Shown: positions 1-6,492 of the stretch, one piece after another | Position numbering within the stretch: the first letter of the stretch is position 1 | Layout: each line of letters begins with the position of its first letter | Position numbers and translations under genes: made by a program | Notes under the pieces: model-generated | Databases searched by the model: none | Told to the model about the DNA's origin: nothing | Seen by the model: only the letters and a program-made list of their open reading frames with translations | DNA from: Candidatus Wildermuthbacteria bacterium | Lineage (GTDB): Bacteria > Patescibacteriota > Minisyncoccia > Minisyncoccales > UBA10102 | Reading direction: 5' to 3' | Assembly: GCA_016177065.1 (NCBI GenBank) | Contig: JACOVZ010000034.1 | Location: forward strand, 1 to 13,155 | Length of the DNA stretch: 13,155 nt

Positions 1-106
1 AGGAAGGATTTCCGAATTCCTTTTTAAGATAGGGCATCATTTCCTTCAGCACCTTGGGATCCAAAGGAGTTGATGCTGCGTAATCAAGATAAATCTTTTT
101 TTTCAT
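1..106 (-). CDS. Cysteine desulfurase (NifS/IscS type), N-terminal fragment, cut by window edge
   Basis: Reading the minus strand from the ATG at 106-104 gives 35 codons that begin MKKKIYLDYAASTP and end in EFGNPS. The YLDxAAxTP opening, the spaced PY and FGNPS are the N-terminal signature of class V aminotransferase-fold cysteine desulfurases. These are PLP enzymes that take sulfur from cysteine for Fe-S cluster assembly and tRNA thiolation. The PLP lysine and catalytic cysteine lie outside the window, so NifS, IscS and SufS subtypes cannot be separated, although the FGNPS spelling favours NifS/IscS. No Shine-Dalgarno is seen; the ATG directly follows GGG and its first two bases belong to a 14-bp inverted repeat. 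It is read in the same direction as the glycosyltransferase upstream, after a 110-bp gap. Confidence 0.9.
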   Translation of the reverse strand, partial: MKKKIYLDYAASTPLDPKVLKEMMPYLKKEFGNPS

Positions 107-208
107 CCCGTTAGAAGTCTATTACTTTCTTATTATCATTGCTCATAAATTCTTCATATGCCTGCTAGAGCCATGCAAAGCTTATTGTGCAGATACTTCT
201 AACGGGAT
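105..208. repeat. 14-bp perfect inverted repeat bracketing a 104-bp intergenic element
   Basis: Bases 105-118 (ATCCCGTTAGAAGT) are the exact reverse complement of 195-208 (ACTTCTAACGGGAT), with 76 bp between the arms. The element fills nearly all of the gap between the glycosyltransferase stop (217) and the cysteine desulfurase start (106). In a minus-strand transcript the 3' arm ends in the AU of the start codon, so a helix would cover the ribosome entry site. A GATAAT hexamer (137-132, minus) lies between the arms without a good -35 box; a transcript starting there would lack the 5' arm. It could be an RNA switch, a dispersed REP/MITE-like element or a protein-binding site. No other copy was seen in this window. 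Confidence 0.7.
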
Positions 209-216
209 TCATAGAT

Positions 217-954
217 TCAGCGGATTTCCTTGTATGAAGTTTCCTTTGATTTGCCTGTTAAAAAAAACCAGGAATATTGAAAAAGATACCTAAATCCTTC
301 AGCAATGGGATTTCCCTTTAAAAGCCTTCGGGCCGAACTCCACACCCACATATTCTGGATAAACCTTACTTTGCCTTGCTTCATGAGCTTTCTCGCAAGG
401 TCCAAATCTTCTCCGTACATGATGATTTCTTCTGAAAATCCTCCCGCCCTTTCAAACGCATCCTTTCTCACTGCAATATCAGCCCCGTTCCACAACGCCC
501 CCTTCTTGAGAACGCTCTTTAAAAGGAATTCCCCAATGACAGGGTACAGAATCTTGAAGTTTACAAATTCTATGAATTTATACCTCATGGGCAAGTCATA
601 AAACCTTGAAGGCCCTGAAATCCCGACAAGCCTGGGATCTTGAGAAAAATATGAAAGCGCTGTTTTGGCCCAATGATCAGGAATCATGCTGTCTGCGTCT
701 ATAAACGCAAGAATGTTTCCTTGCGCCTCTTTTGCCCCCCTGTTTCTTGCCTTGGTCATGCCCTGGCGAGGCTCATGAATCAAGCGCGCTAAAGGAAAGT
801 CTCTCTGCACAATTTCAGAAGTAGCATCATTGCTGTTGTTGTCAACAACAATAACCTCAAAAGAAGAAATCCCTTTTTGGTTCAAAAGAGATTGCAGGCA
901 TTTTGAGATGTATTTTTCCTCGTTGTAGGCAGGAACAATGAATGAAAGAGTCAT
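217..954 (-). CDS. Family 2 glycosyltransferase (GT-A fold)
   Basis: This is a 245-residue soluble GT2 enzyme that would transfer a sugar from a nucleotide donor to a surface glycan or lipid acceptor at the inner face of the membrane. Visible motifs are FIVPAYNEE (5-13), the nucleotide-binding VIVVDNNSND (34-43), a DAD metal-binding motif (86-88) and GEDLD (181-185), which fits the acceptor/catalytic ED motif. The C-terminus is aromatic and basic but shows no convincing membrane span. I chose ATG at 954 because the in-frame GTG at 972 lies within the predicted -10 box; an AGG lies about 8 bases before the ATG. It is the last gene before the cysteine desulfurase and has its own promoter. Donor and acceptor cannot be told from sequence. 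Confidence 0.88.
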   Translation of the reverse strand: MTLSFIVPAYNEEKYISKCLQSLLNQKGISSFEVIVVDNNSNDATSEIVQRDFPLARLIHEPRQGMTKARNRGAKEAQGNILAFIDADSMIPDHWAKTALSYFSQDPRLVGISGPSRFYDLPMRYKFIEFVNFKILYPVIGEFLLKSVLKKGALWNGADIAVRKDAFERAGGFSEEIIMYGEDLDLARKLMKQGKVRFIQNMWVWSSARRLLKGNPIAEGFRYLFQYSWFFLTGKSKETSYKEIR

Positions 955-970
955 AGCAAACCTATCAATC

Positions 971-998
971 ACTCTAAAACTTAGGGAGAAAACGTCAA
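971..998 (-). promoter_or_regulatory. Predicted sigma-70 promoter for the GT2 gene
   Basis: On the minus strand, TTGACG (998-993) is followed by a 16-bp spacer and TAGAGT (976-971). Matches to TTGACA and TATAAT are 5/6 and 4/6. Transcription would begin near 964 and leave about 10 bases before the ATG at 954, which excludes the GTG at 972 as the translation start. The box lies in the 70-bp gap after the glycosidase stop. Confidence 0.5.
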
Positions 999-1024
999 CC
1001 CTGAAAACTTGGCGAGACCGAGCT

Positions 1025-2017
1025 TCACTTAAAGAGGGATTTGGCTGCGTTCCAGATTGAAGGATCCTTTTGCTTTTCTTTCATCCAGTACCACCACTCT
1101 GATCCCCATAGATAATGCTCTTTCAAGCCAGTCTTTTTCGCAAACTCAATGTTTTTTGTGAACTGTTCTGCATTCATGGTCTTTTCCTGCTCTGCAAGAG
1201 AGCTGAAATATAAAAGCTCAGGACCCCAGGGCTCTGCCTGAAGCTCGGCCCCGATCACTTCCTTTCCAAAGAAATACGAGATAAGCTCTGCTTTTCTCCA
1301 GTAGAATACCGGAGGCAAGGGATAGGTAAAATACAAGTTAAGCTGCTGCACCCACACCTTCCTATACATGGTAGTTCCCACAATATCTCCGTATCTGGCA
1401 GACCCGGTCCAGAAAGACCCTTCTCCGCTGTCTGTGATAAGAATCTGACGGTTCGGATCCAAGGATTTTACCAAAGCAACCTCTTTCTTAAGGAATTCTT
1501 TATCTGTCCACGGGCATTCTCCGAAAGGAAAGAAAGGTTCATTCTCAATTTGCCAAGCCCTGATCGCGGGAACATCCTTGTACCTTAAAACAAGCGCTTG
1601 AAGCAATTGTAAAATGCGTTCTTGCTGAACTTCTTTGGGCAGCCCTTGAGCCCAGCCCGGAATGTGGCATTCAGGCCATCTCGTTGTTTTCATCCCAATA
1701 ACGGGAATGATGCTGAGGTTCCTGGAGGAAGCCTGTTCAATCTGCCAGTCAAAATCTTCAAAGGAATATTCCCCTTGCTCAAGCTCTGCAAGATCCCACC
1801 GAAGAGCAAGCTTTATGCGTTTCACTTTCAAATCGTCAAGAAGCGCGAGATAGGCCTTTTTCCAATCAAGACCGAGGTTTTTGGCGTGCTCTGAGGAAAA
1901 GTTCACTCCCCAGAGAATATTCTTTGGCTCGGGAGCCTTACCCAGGAAAAGATACGAGAAGGCGATTCCAAGGAATATTGCCAGCACTATGCACAAATAG
2001 CGGAGAATCTTTTTCAT
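1025..2017 (-). CDS. Membrane-anchored TIM-barrel glycoside hydrolase (clan GH-A-like)
   Basis: The protein has 330 residues. One hydrophobic segment (about 5-25) follows MKK, so it is probably anchored with the enzyme outside the cell. The rest resembles a retaining (beta/alpha)8 glycosidase: RIKLALRWDLAE (67-78) fits an early barrel strand, QIENEP (156-161) matches the Asn-Glu acid/base motif after strand 4, and GAELQAEPW (256-264) is a candidate strand-7 nucleophile (Glu258 or Glu262). WGSEWWYW (304-311) fits the strand-8 aromatic platform. The family number and substrate cannot be assigned. ATG at 2017 was chosen because it forms an ATGA overlap with the stop of the transporter gene, implying translational coupling; a longer reading to 2053 adds no plausible sequence. 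Confidence 0.75.
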   Translation of the reverse strand: MKKILRYLCIVLAIFLGIAFSYLFLGKAPEPKNILWGVNFSSEHAKNLGLDWKKAYLALLDDLKVKRIKLALRWDLAELEQGEYSFEDFDWQIEQASSRNLSIIPVIGMKTTRWPECHIPGWAQGLPKEVQQERILQLLQALVLRYKDVPAIRAWQIENEPFFPFGECPWTDKEFLKKEVALVKSLDPNRQILITDSGEGSFWTGSARYGDIVGTTMYRKVWVQQLNLYFTYPLPPVFYWRKAELISYFFGKEVIGAELQAEPWGPELLYFSSLAEQEKTMNAEQFTKNIEFAKKTGLKEHYLWGSEWWYWMKEKQKDPSIWNAAKSLFK

Positions 2018-2943
2018 GGCAAAGCAAGAATGAGAATGCCAAAGACAATGCACAAAATTGCGAGAACCTTCTGCGCAATGCCGCTTTTTGAAATCTCTTC
2101 TTTTAAGATACGGGGGAATGCTGCGGAAAGCAAGACTGCAATCAGAAGAATGACGGCATACTGCACTCCCTGAAGAGCGCTCACAAAAGGAAGAAACGAA
2201 AGCGGAACGAGGAATATTGCAAAACTCTTGAGGATTTCAGCACTAGCTCCAGCCCCCTGGTTTATGCAGAACACAAAGGCAATGCGGGGAAAACGCCAAA
2301 AAGGCTTGGCTGTTTTGCGATTTCCTGCAAAGACCTGGCTCGCCACTTCTTTTGAAAAGATTAAAAGCAAAAGCGCAACAATCAGCCCCCCTATTCTCAT
2401 TGTGATGAACCCTGACCAAAATGGCTGCGAAAGATATACGTACTTTGCCATCACAAACGCAAGGCCGAAAAAGAAGGCGTTAAGAAAAGCAATCCGCATG
2501 CTTTGAAGATTCATGCCTTTCCCCTTTTCAAACGTAATCAAAAAAGCTCCGAGGATTAAAAGAAAAAAAGAAAAAAACTGAGGCAGAGAAAGAATGGTCT
2601 GCCCTCCGGAAAAAAGAAAGAGGAAGAAGAACACAAAAAGAGCGCTCAGGCTCCCCATTGCGGGAATAATCCTGGAAGCTTCGTACCGCTGAACTCCGGT
2701 TGCGTACCAATACAGAGCATAGATCAGAAAAACTCCAGATCCTATGCTCAAAAGAAGCTGGGGAAGTGGTGGAAGTAAAAATCCTACGAAAGGAATCAGA
2801 AGAAACGTAAGCATTCCGAGAACGCCGATAGAAAACGCGTACAGGGCAGGCTGTATCCTTGCTTTAGAAAGCAGGTATTTATCGGCAAGCGAGACTGCCG
2901 CGAACATGACGTAGGAAGTTATAGCAAAAATCAGCCAAGCCAT
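2014..2943 (-). CDS. EamA/DMT-superfamily-like multispan membrane transporter
   Basis: This 309-residue, very hydrophobic protein has about nine or ten predicted membrane segments in two halves, as in EamA-type drug/metabolite transporters (usually about 300 residues, ten helices). Supporting features are ADKYLLSKA near the N-terminus, an acidic/glycine hinge near the middle (ITFEKGKGMN), and a second half with GAGASAEILKSFAIFLVP and a final LAILCIVFGILILAL helix. Substrate is unknown; the family includes exporters of metabolites and of undecaprenyl-linked sugars. The ATG at 2943 lies 4 bp after the preceding stop, and the ATGA overlap with the glycosidase gene makes this the middle cistron of a coupled trio. 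Lipid-linked sugar export is inferred only from the glycosyltransferase and glycosidase on either side. Confidence 0.75.
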   Translation of the reverse strand: MAWLIFAITSYVMFAAVSLADKYLLSKARIQPALYAFSIGVLGMLTFLLIPFVGFLLPPLPQLLLSIGSGVFLIYALYWYATGVQRYEASRIIPAMGSLSALFVFFFLFLFSGGQTILSLPQFFSFFLLILGAFLITFEKGKGMNLQSMRIAFLNAFFFGLAFVMAKYVYLSQPFWSGFITMRIGGLIVALLLLIFSKEVASQVFAGNRKTAKPFWRFPRIAFVFCINQGAGASAEILKSFAIFLVPLSFLPFVSALQGVQYAVILLIAVLLSAAFPRILKEEISKSGIAQKVLAILCIVFGILILALP

Positions 2944-2947
2944 ATTT

Positions 2948-4222
2948 TTATGAAGCGCAAATAATCTTTGAAATATTCTCGGTTCCCCGCTTTTCCATTT
3001 CCACAAACCCCTGCATGGCGGCCTCTGCGAAAGAACCTTTATTGATCATATCTTGCACCCATTCTGCGGCAAGCTTCGGATCTAATTGCTTGATCCCTGC
3101 TCCCAAGGAAACAATGTACTCCTGGTTATGATCTTCCTGGGATCCTACGGGAGGAGCCAAAAGCAAAGGTATGCCCAAGGCCGCATAAAATACAAGCTCT
3201 GAAGGCTTTGTCCATAAAATATCTGTTTTGCGGAGAACTCTCGCAAACTCCCAAAAATATTCATGTCCCGTGTTTCTGTACACAATGTTCACCGAAGAAG
3301 AAAGCCTGTGTTTTGCCGCCAGCTCGTGAAAATGCTTTGTCACCCCTTTGTGCATTCCGGCTACGAGATTCAATCGGATTTTCCTGCGCCTGAGCAAAGG
3401 GCTCAGCCCCTCTAGCACCTCCTGCGCTATGTCTTCCTGAACCCCGGCTCCTCCAACCGCAAAGGTTACAACCGGAACCTGCTTTCTTTTAGCGGGGACT
3501 GCTCCCAAATAATGCTTCACAAGATCGGCATAAGACTTTTGATACTCCCCTGCAGGGTCTAGGGCTTGGATTCTTCTTCTTAAGTCTTCTTTTGCGTGGC
3601 GCAGAAGATCCGGAGGCAAAGGGAATCCGGTATGGAAAATGTTCCTACCAGGAACCCCGTAGCGCAAAAGCCGCTCTCTCGCAACGGACGTTGGAACAAA
3701 ATATCCGATTTCGCTTTGGGCCGCTTTCAAGGGAGCCCATGCCCGAGATATATCAGTATCAGTAACCACAAGCCATACGGGCCCTTCATATCCCCAGTAT
3801 TCTGCCATAAACGCAATCGCGGGAAAGGTGGCTACAAGCGGAAGCGGATTCTCATTAAGCCTTTCAATCAAATGCTTGCCCCATTGTTTTTTCTCCATGA
3901 GCCCGTACACCTGCCTGAGCTGAAGCGTAGGATGCTCAATAGCCTGCATTTTCGGATAGAATTCCTGAATTTCCTGAAACTTGTCAAAAATGCCGAACAC
4001 AATATCTCCCAGAACAGGAATCTTCTTGAAACGCGACATCGTTTCATACAGCCTTCTGCTTGTTTCCCAGACAGCCTTGTCTGAATGGGGAATCCCCTGA
4101 TACTGGTCCGCGTGAACCACTCTTTGGCCCTGAGCAATGCTTCTTAAAGCGAAGGCGGCTCTTTGATGCCCGTATCCCATGGAGGTATCCACAACCCATG
4201 CTTTTTTAAAAGACGCGCTCAT
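2948..4222 (-). CDS. GT-B glycosyltransferase, GT28/MGDG-synthase-like
   Basis: The protein has 424 residues and no signal peptide. The N-terminal domain has GYGHQRAA (16-23), matching the GxGHxxAA acceptor/lipid-side loop of MGDG synthase and MurG-like enzymes. VVTDTDI (152-158), FAVGGAG (254-260) and the C-terminal donor-site block TKPSEL (338-343) with GSQEDHNQEY (360-369) match the GT28 nucleotide-sugar site. The usual glycine pair after TKP is replaced by SE, a departure from the common TKPGG pattern. It is probably a peripheral membrane enzyme that glycosylates a lipid, with unknown sugar and lipid. It starts 18 bp after comEC and is 4 bp upstream of the transporter gene. An extended -10 box lies six bases before the ATG, so it may begin its own transcript. 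Confidence 0.78.
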   Translation of the reverse strand: MSASFKKAWVVDTSMGYGHQRAAFALRSIAQGQRVVHADQYQGIPHSDKAVWETSRRLYETMSRFKKIPVLGDIVFGIFDKFQEIQEFYPKMQAIEHPTLQLRQVYGLMEKKQWGKHLIERLNENPLPLVATFPAIAFMAEYWGYEGPVWLVVTDTDISRAWAPLKAAQSEIGYFVPTSVARERLLRYGVPGRNIFHTGFPLPPDLLRHAKEDLRRRIQALDPAGEYQKSYADLVKHYLGAVPAKRKQVPVVTFAVGGAGVQEDIAQEVLEGLSPLLRRRKIRLNLVAGMHKGVTKHFHELAAKHRLSSSVNIVYRNTGHEYFWEFARVLRKTDILWTKPSELVFYAALGIPLLLAPPVGSQEDHNQEYIVSLGAGIKQLDPKLAAEWVQDMINKGSFAEAAMQGFVEMEKRGTENISKIICAS

Positions 4223-4228
4223 TCAGCC

Positions 4229-4237
4229 AGTATATCA
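4229..4237 (-). promoter_or_regulatory. Extended -10 promoter, predicted leaderless start for the GT28 gene
   Basis: Minus-strand TGATATACT is an extended -10 box (TGn plus TATACT, 4234-4229), immediately after the comEC stop. Exactly six bases (GGCTGA) separate it from the ATG at 4222, so transcription would start at or next to the A of the start codon. No recognisable -35 box and no Shine-Dalgarno are present. The same spacing occurs before the metalloprotease (8811-8816) and ybeY (8106-8101). Confidence 0.5.
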
Positions 4238-4240
4238 TCT

Positions 4241-5557
4241 TTAAAGATATTCGTACTCTTGTTTAAGTTTCCGGATGATAAAAAAGAGGAACATGTAGAA
4301 ACCAATGAATAGCCAAAGAGAGCCTGAGCGGAGCGCGATTGTCGCAAAAGGAACCTGCGCAAAAAGCTCCATGACGAGAATTAAATACTTGGTTAGCAGC
4401 ACTACGGGAAAAGACAGCAGCATGCCCAAAACGCTCCAAAGAGACCCCGCAACCAGCAGCAAGAACCCAAGTCCAAGAAGCAGAGGCACTATGGGAAGAA
4501 CAAGGATATTCGCGAGGATTCCCACGAACGAAACATACCCGAAGTTGTAAACTAAGACAGGAAGCGTGAACAACTGGGCGGCAAAATTCATTGCGATAAT
4601 GTCGCGCAGACCAAAGGTTTCGGGAACCTTATGCAATATCCTGCGGAACAAAGGAAACGCCGTGATAATCCCGAACGTGGCGAGAAACGAAAGCTGAAAT
4701 CCTACGTCTCTTGTTAAAAGCAAGGGATTTTGCAAAAGCATGAGGGCAGCCGCGAACACAATCGCGCGCAAAGAAATCTGCATTCTTCCGAAATACTGGC
4801 TGAGAAGCAAAATTCCCCCCATGATTCCAGACCTTACGGCCGATGCTTCAGCTCCCGTTAACAGCACAAAAAACACCATGAACGCAAAGGAGGCCGCAAT
4901 GGCCTGCTTTTTCCATAATCCAAGCCAAAGCAGAAAAGGCATGAGCATATTCGTGAGAATAACAATGTGCTGGCCTGAAATTGCAATAACGTGCCTGAGG
5001 CCGGTCTTGTTCAGCTTGTCTTTTAACTCCTTGCTCATCCTTCCTTGATCTCCCAGTAATAATGCTTCCAGAATAGTGCCCTCGGGAGGAGAAAAGTTCC
5101 AGAACAGCACGCTTCTGAATCTCTGCTTTGCAGAAAGAATATCGGCATAGAAAAGAGAAAATGGGTTTTTGTAGCCCCCTCGCCTTAAAAGATTAATCTC
5201 CGGATTTCTCATCACAGCTCCAATGCCCTTTGTTTCAAGAAACTCCCTGTAGTTAAAATCTTCAAACGCAGGGGGCAGCTCAAGAATCCCTTTGGCTGAA
5301 ATCGTGTCTCCGTACTGAAACGAGGAGAACCTGCCTGCCTGCAGCAGTATGCTTCCTTTTGCGCCATCAGGCTTTAAAACAATGTCCGTGCTGTATTCTC
5401 TCAGCTGGGGATCTTTTGATACGATTCCCTGGATCAAAACTTCTTTCGCAAAGTATGGCTCAAACTCCCAAGAAGCAGTTTCGGAGCGCAAAAAAAGAGT
5501 GTGTGCAAACACTCCTCCAATAAACGCGATGCTAAGGAAGAAAAGAATCCTACTCAC
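4241..5557 (-). CDS. comEC: ComEC/Rec2 DNA-uptake channel, lacking the C-terminal metallo-beta-lactamase domain
   Basis: ComEC forms the inner-membrane channel through which single-stranded DNA enters during transformation. Counting from GTG 5557 (438 residues), two N-terminal helices are followed by a DUF4131/OB-like beta domain (about 40-125) and the polytopic Competence domain. The diagnostic motifs are LLLGDQG (167-173), AISGQHI (192-198), the TGAEASAVRSG region (234-244) and DVGFQLSFLATFG (284-296). It ends in a basic tail right after the last helix, so the C-terminal metallo-beta-lactamase domain of classical ComEC (proteins of about 700-800 residues) is missing. It overlaps ftsZ by 8 bp. 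I prefer GTG 5557 because GGGA lies seven bases upstream; TTG 5575 would add six residues and has no suitably spaced ribosome site. Confidence 0.88.
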   Translation of the reverse strand: MSRILFFLSIAFIGGVFAHTLFLRSETASWEFEPYFAKEVLIQGIVSKDPQLREYSTDIVLKPDGAKGSILLQAGRFSSFQYGDTISAKGILELPPAFEDFNYREFLETKGIGAVMRNPEINLLRRGGYKNPFSLFYADILSAKQRFRSVLFWNFSPPEGTILEALLLGDQGRMSKELKDKLNKTGLRHVIAISGQHIVILTNMLMPFLLWLGLWKKQAIAASFAFMVFFVLLTGAEASAVRSGIMGGILLLSQYFGRMQISLRAIVFAAALMLLQNPLLLTRDVGFQLSFLATFGIITAFPLFRRILHKVPETFGLRDIIAMNFAAQLFTLPVLVYNFGYVSFVGILANILVLPIVPLLLGLGFLLLVAGSLWSVLGMLLSFPVVLLTKYLILVMELFAQVPFATIALRSGSLWLFIGFYMFLFFIIRKLKQEYEYL

Positions 5558-6488
5558 CTTCAAATCCCGTTGCAATCACCGTAAGCTTTGCTTCGCCCTG
5601 CTTGAGATTTCTGTCATAGGCTGCTCCAAAGATAATCTTTGCCGAAGGGCTCGCTTCCTGCCTGATTTTCTGCGCAACCTCCTGAATTTCATTCAGACTC
5701 AAGTCATCGGAACCTGCGACATTGAACAAAACTCCCTTTGCCCCTTTCAGGGATACTGTAAGCAGAGGAGAATGCAATGCGGCTCCGAGAGCCGTGTCCA
5801 TGCGCTTTTCTCCTTTTCCGTATCCTACTCCAAAGACCGCGCGCCCTGCGTTTTTCATTAATCCTTTGAGATCCGCAAAGTCCACGTTCACAATTCCGGG
5901 GAGCGCGATAAGGTCTGAGATTCCCTGCACTGCTTCCCGCAGAACTTCGTCTGCCTTCCAAAAAGCTGAGAGCACCGTGGTGTCAGGGCCCGCAATCTTG
6001 AGAATCTGGTCGTTCGGAATGCTCAAAAGCGTGTCCACTTTGCCTTCTAATTCTTGCAATGCATTCTGAGCAAGCCTTGCCCGCCAAGCGCCTTCAAAAG
6101 AAAAGGGCTTTGTGACAACAGCAACAACAAGAGCACCCTGGGATTTCGCTATTTCCGCGATAACGGGAATGGCGCCCCCTCCTGTTCCTCCTCCAAGCCC
6201 GGCAGTCAAGAACACCAGGTCAGCTCCCTTGAGAGATCCGGCCAGCTCCTCCCTGCTTTCAAGCGCGGCCTTTCTTCCTGTTTCAGGATTCATCCCGGCT
6301 CCCAAACCTCTCGTAGATTCTTTCCCAAGCTGAATCTTCTTGTGCGCCTGGATTTTCTTTAAGTCTTGGGCATCCGTGTTGACCGCGATGAGTTCAACGC
6401 CAGCAACCTTGCACTGCATCATGCGATCAACGGCGTTCCCTCCAGCTCCCCCTATCCCCATCACTTTGATGCTGATTTTCGGATTCAT
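5550..6488 (-). CDS. ftsZ: Cell division GTPase FtsZ, ending at the GTPase core (no C-terminal tail)
   Basis: FtsZ is the tubulin homologue that polymerises into the division ring. The GTP-binding GIGGAGGNAVDRM (11-23), the tubulin signature GGGTGGG (99-105) and the T7 loop NVDFAD (201-206) that completes the neighbour's active site are all intact, so GTP hydrolysis and polymerisation should be normal. The protein stops at residue 312, three residues after IATGF, where other FtsZ proteins begin a flexible linker and a conserved tail that binds FtsA, ZipA and SepF. comEC starts within the last codons, leaving no room for a tail in this frame. ATG 6488 is 4 bp after the ftsA stop. No Shine-Dalgarno is visible, so expression probably depends on coupling. 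Confidence 0.95.
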   Translation of the reverse strand: MNPKISIKVMGIGGAGGNAVDRMMQCKVAGVELIAVNTDAQDLKKIQAHKKIQLGKESTRGLGAGMNPETGRKAALESREELAGSLKGADLVFLTAGLGGGTGGGAIPVIAEIAKSQGALVVAVVTKPFSFEGAWRARLAQNALQELEGKVDTLLSIPNDQILKIAGPDTTVLSAFWKADEVLREAVQGISDLIALPGIVNVDFADLKGLMKNAGRAVFGVGYGKGEKRMDTALGAALHSPLLTVSLKGAKGVLFNVAGSDDLSLNEIQEVAQKIRQEASPSAKIIFGAAYDRNLKQGEAKLTVIATGFEGE

Positions 6489-6492
6489 ATGC

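Noticed and set aside
955..972. GTG at 972 as the start of the GT2 gene
   Set aside because: It falls within the predicted -10 box and lacks a ribosome site; the ATG at 954 directly precedes the conserved FIVPAYNEE motif.
999..1024. Possible hairpin between the glycosidase stop and the GT2 promoter
   Set aside because: Only 2-4 bp stems can be formed and no T run follows, so a terminator is not supported.
2018..2053. Longer N-terminus for the glycosidase
   Set aside because: The extra residues (MHCLWHSHSCFA) lie inside the transporter gene and would separate the signal-anchor from the start; ATG 2017 gives a classic ATGA overlap.
2944..3006. Longer N-terminus for the EamA-like transporter
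   Set aside because: It would overlap the GT28 gene by about 60 bp and add a polar stretch before the first helix; ATG 2943 is 4 bp after the previous stop.
5558..5575. TTG at 5575 as comEC start
   Set aside because: Only a GGTGA with no spacing precedes it, while GTG 5557 has GGGA at seven bases. The choice is not certain and changes six residues only.
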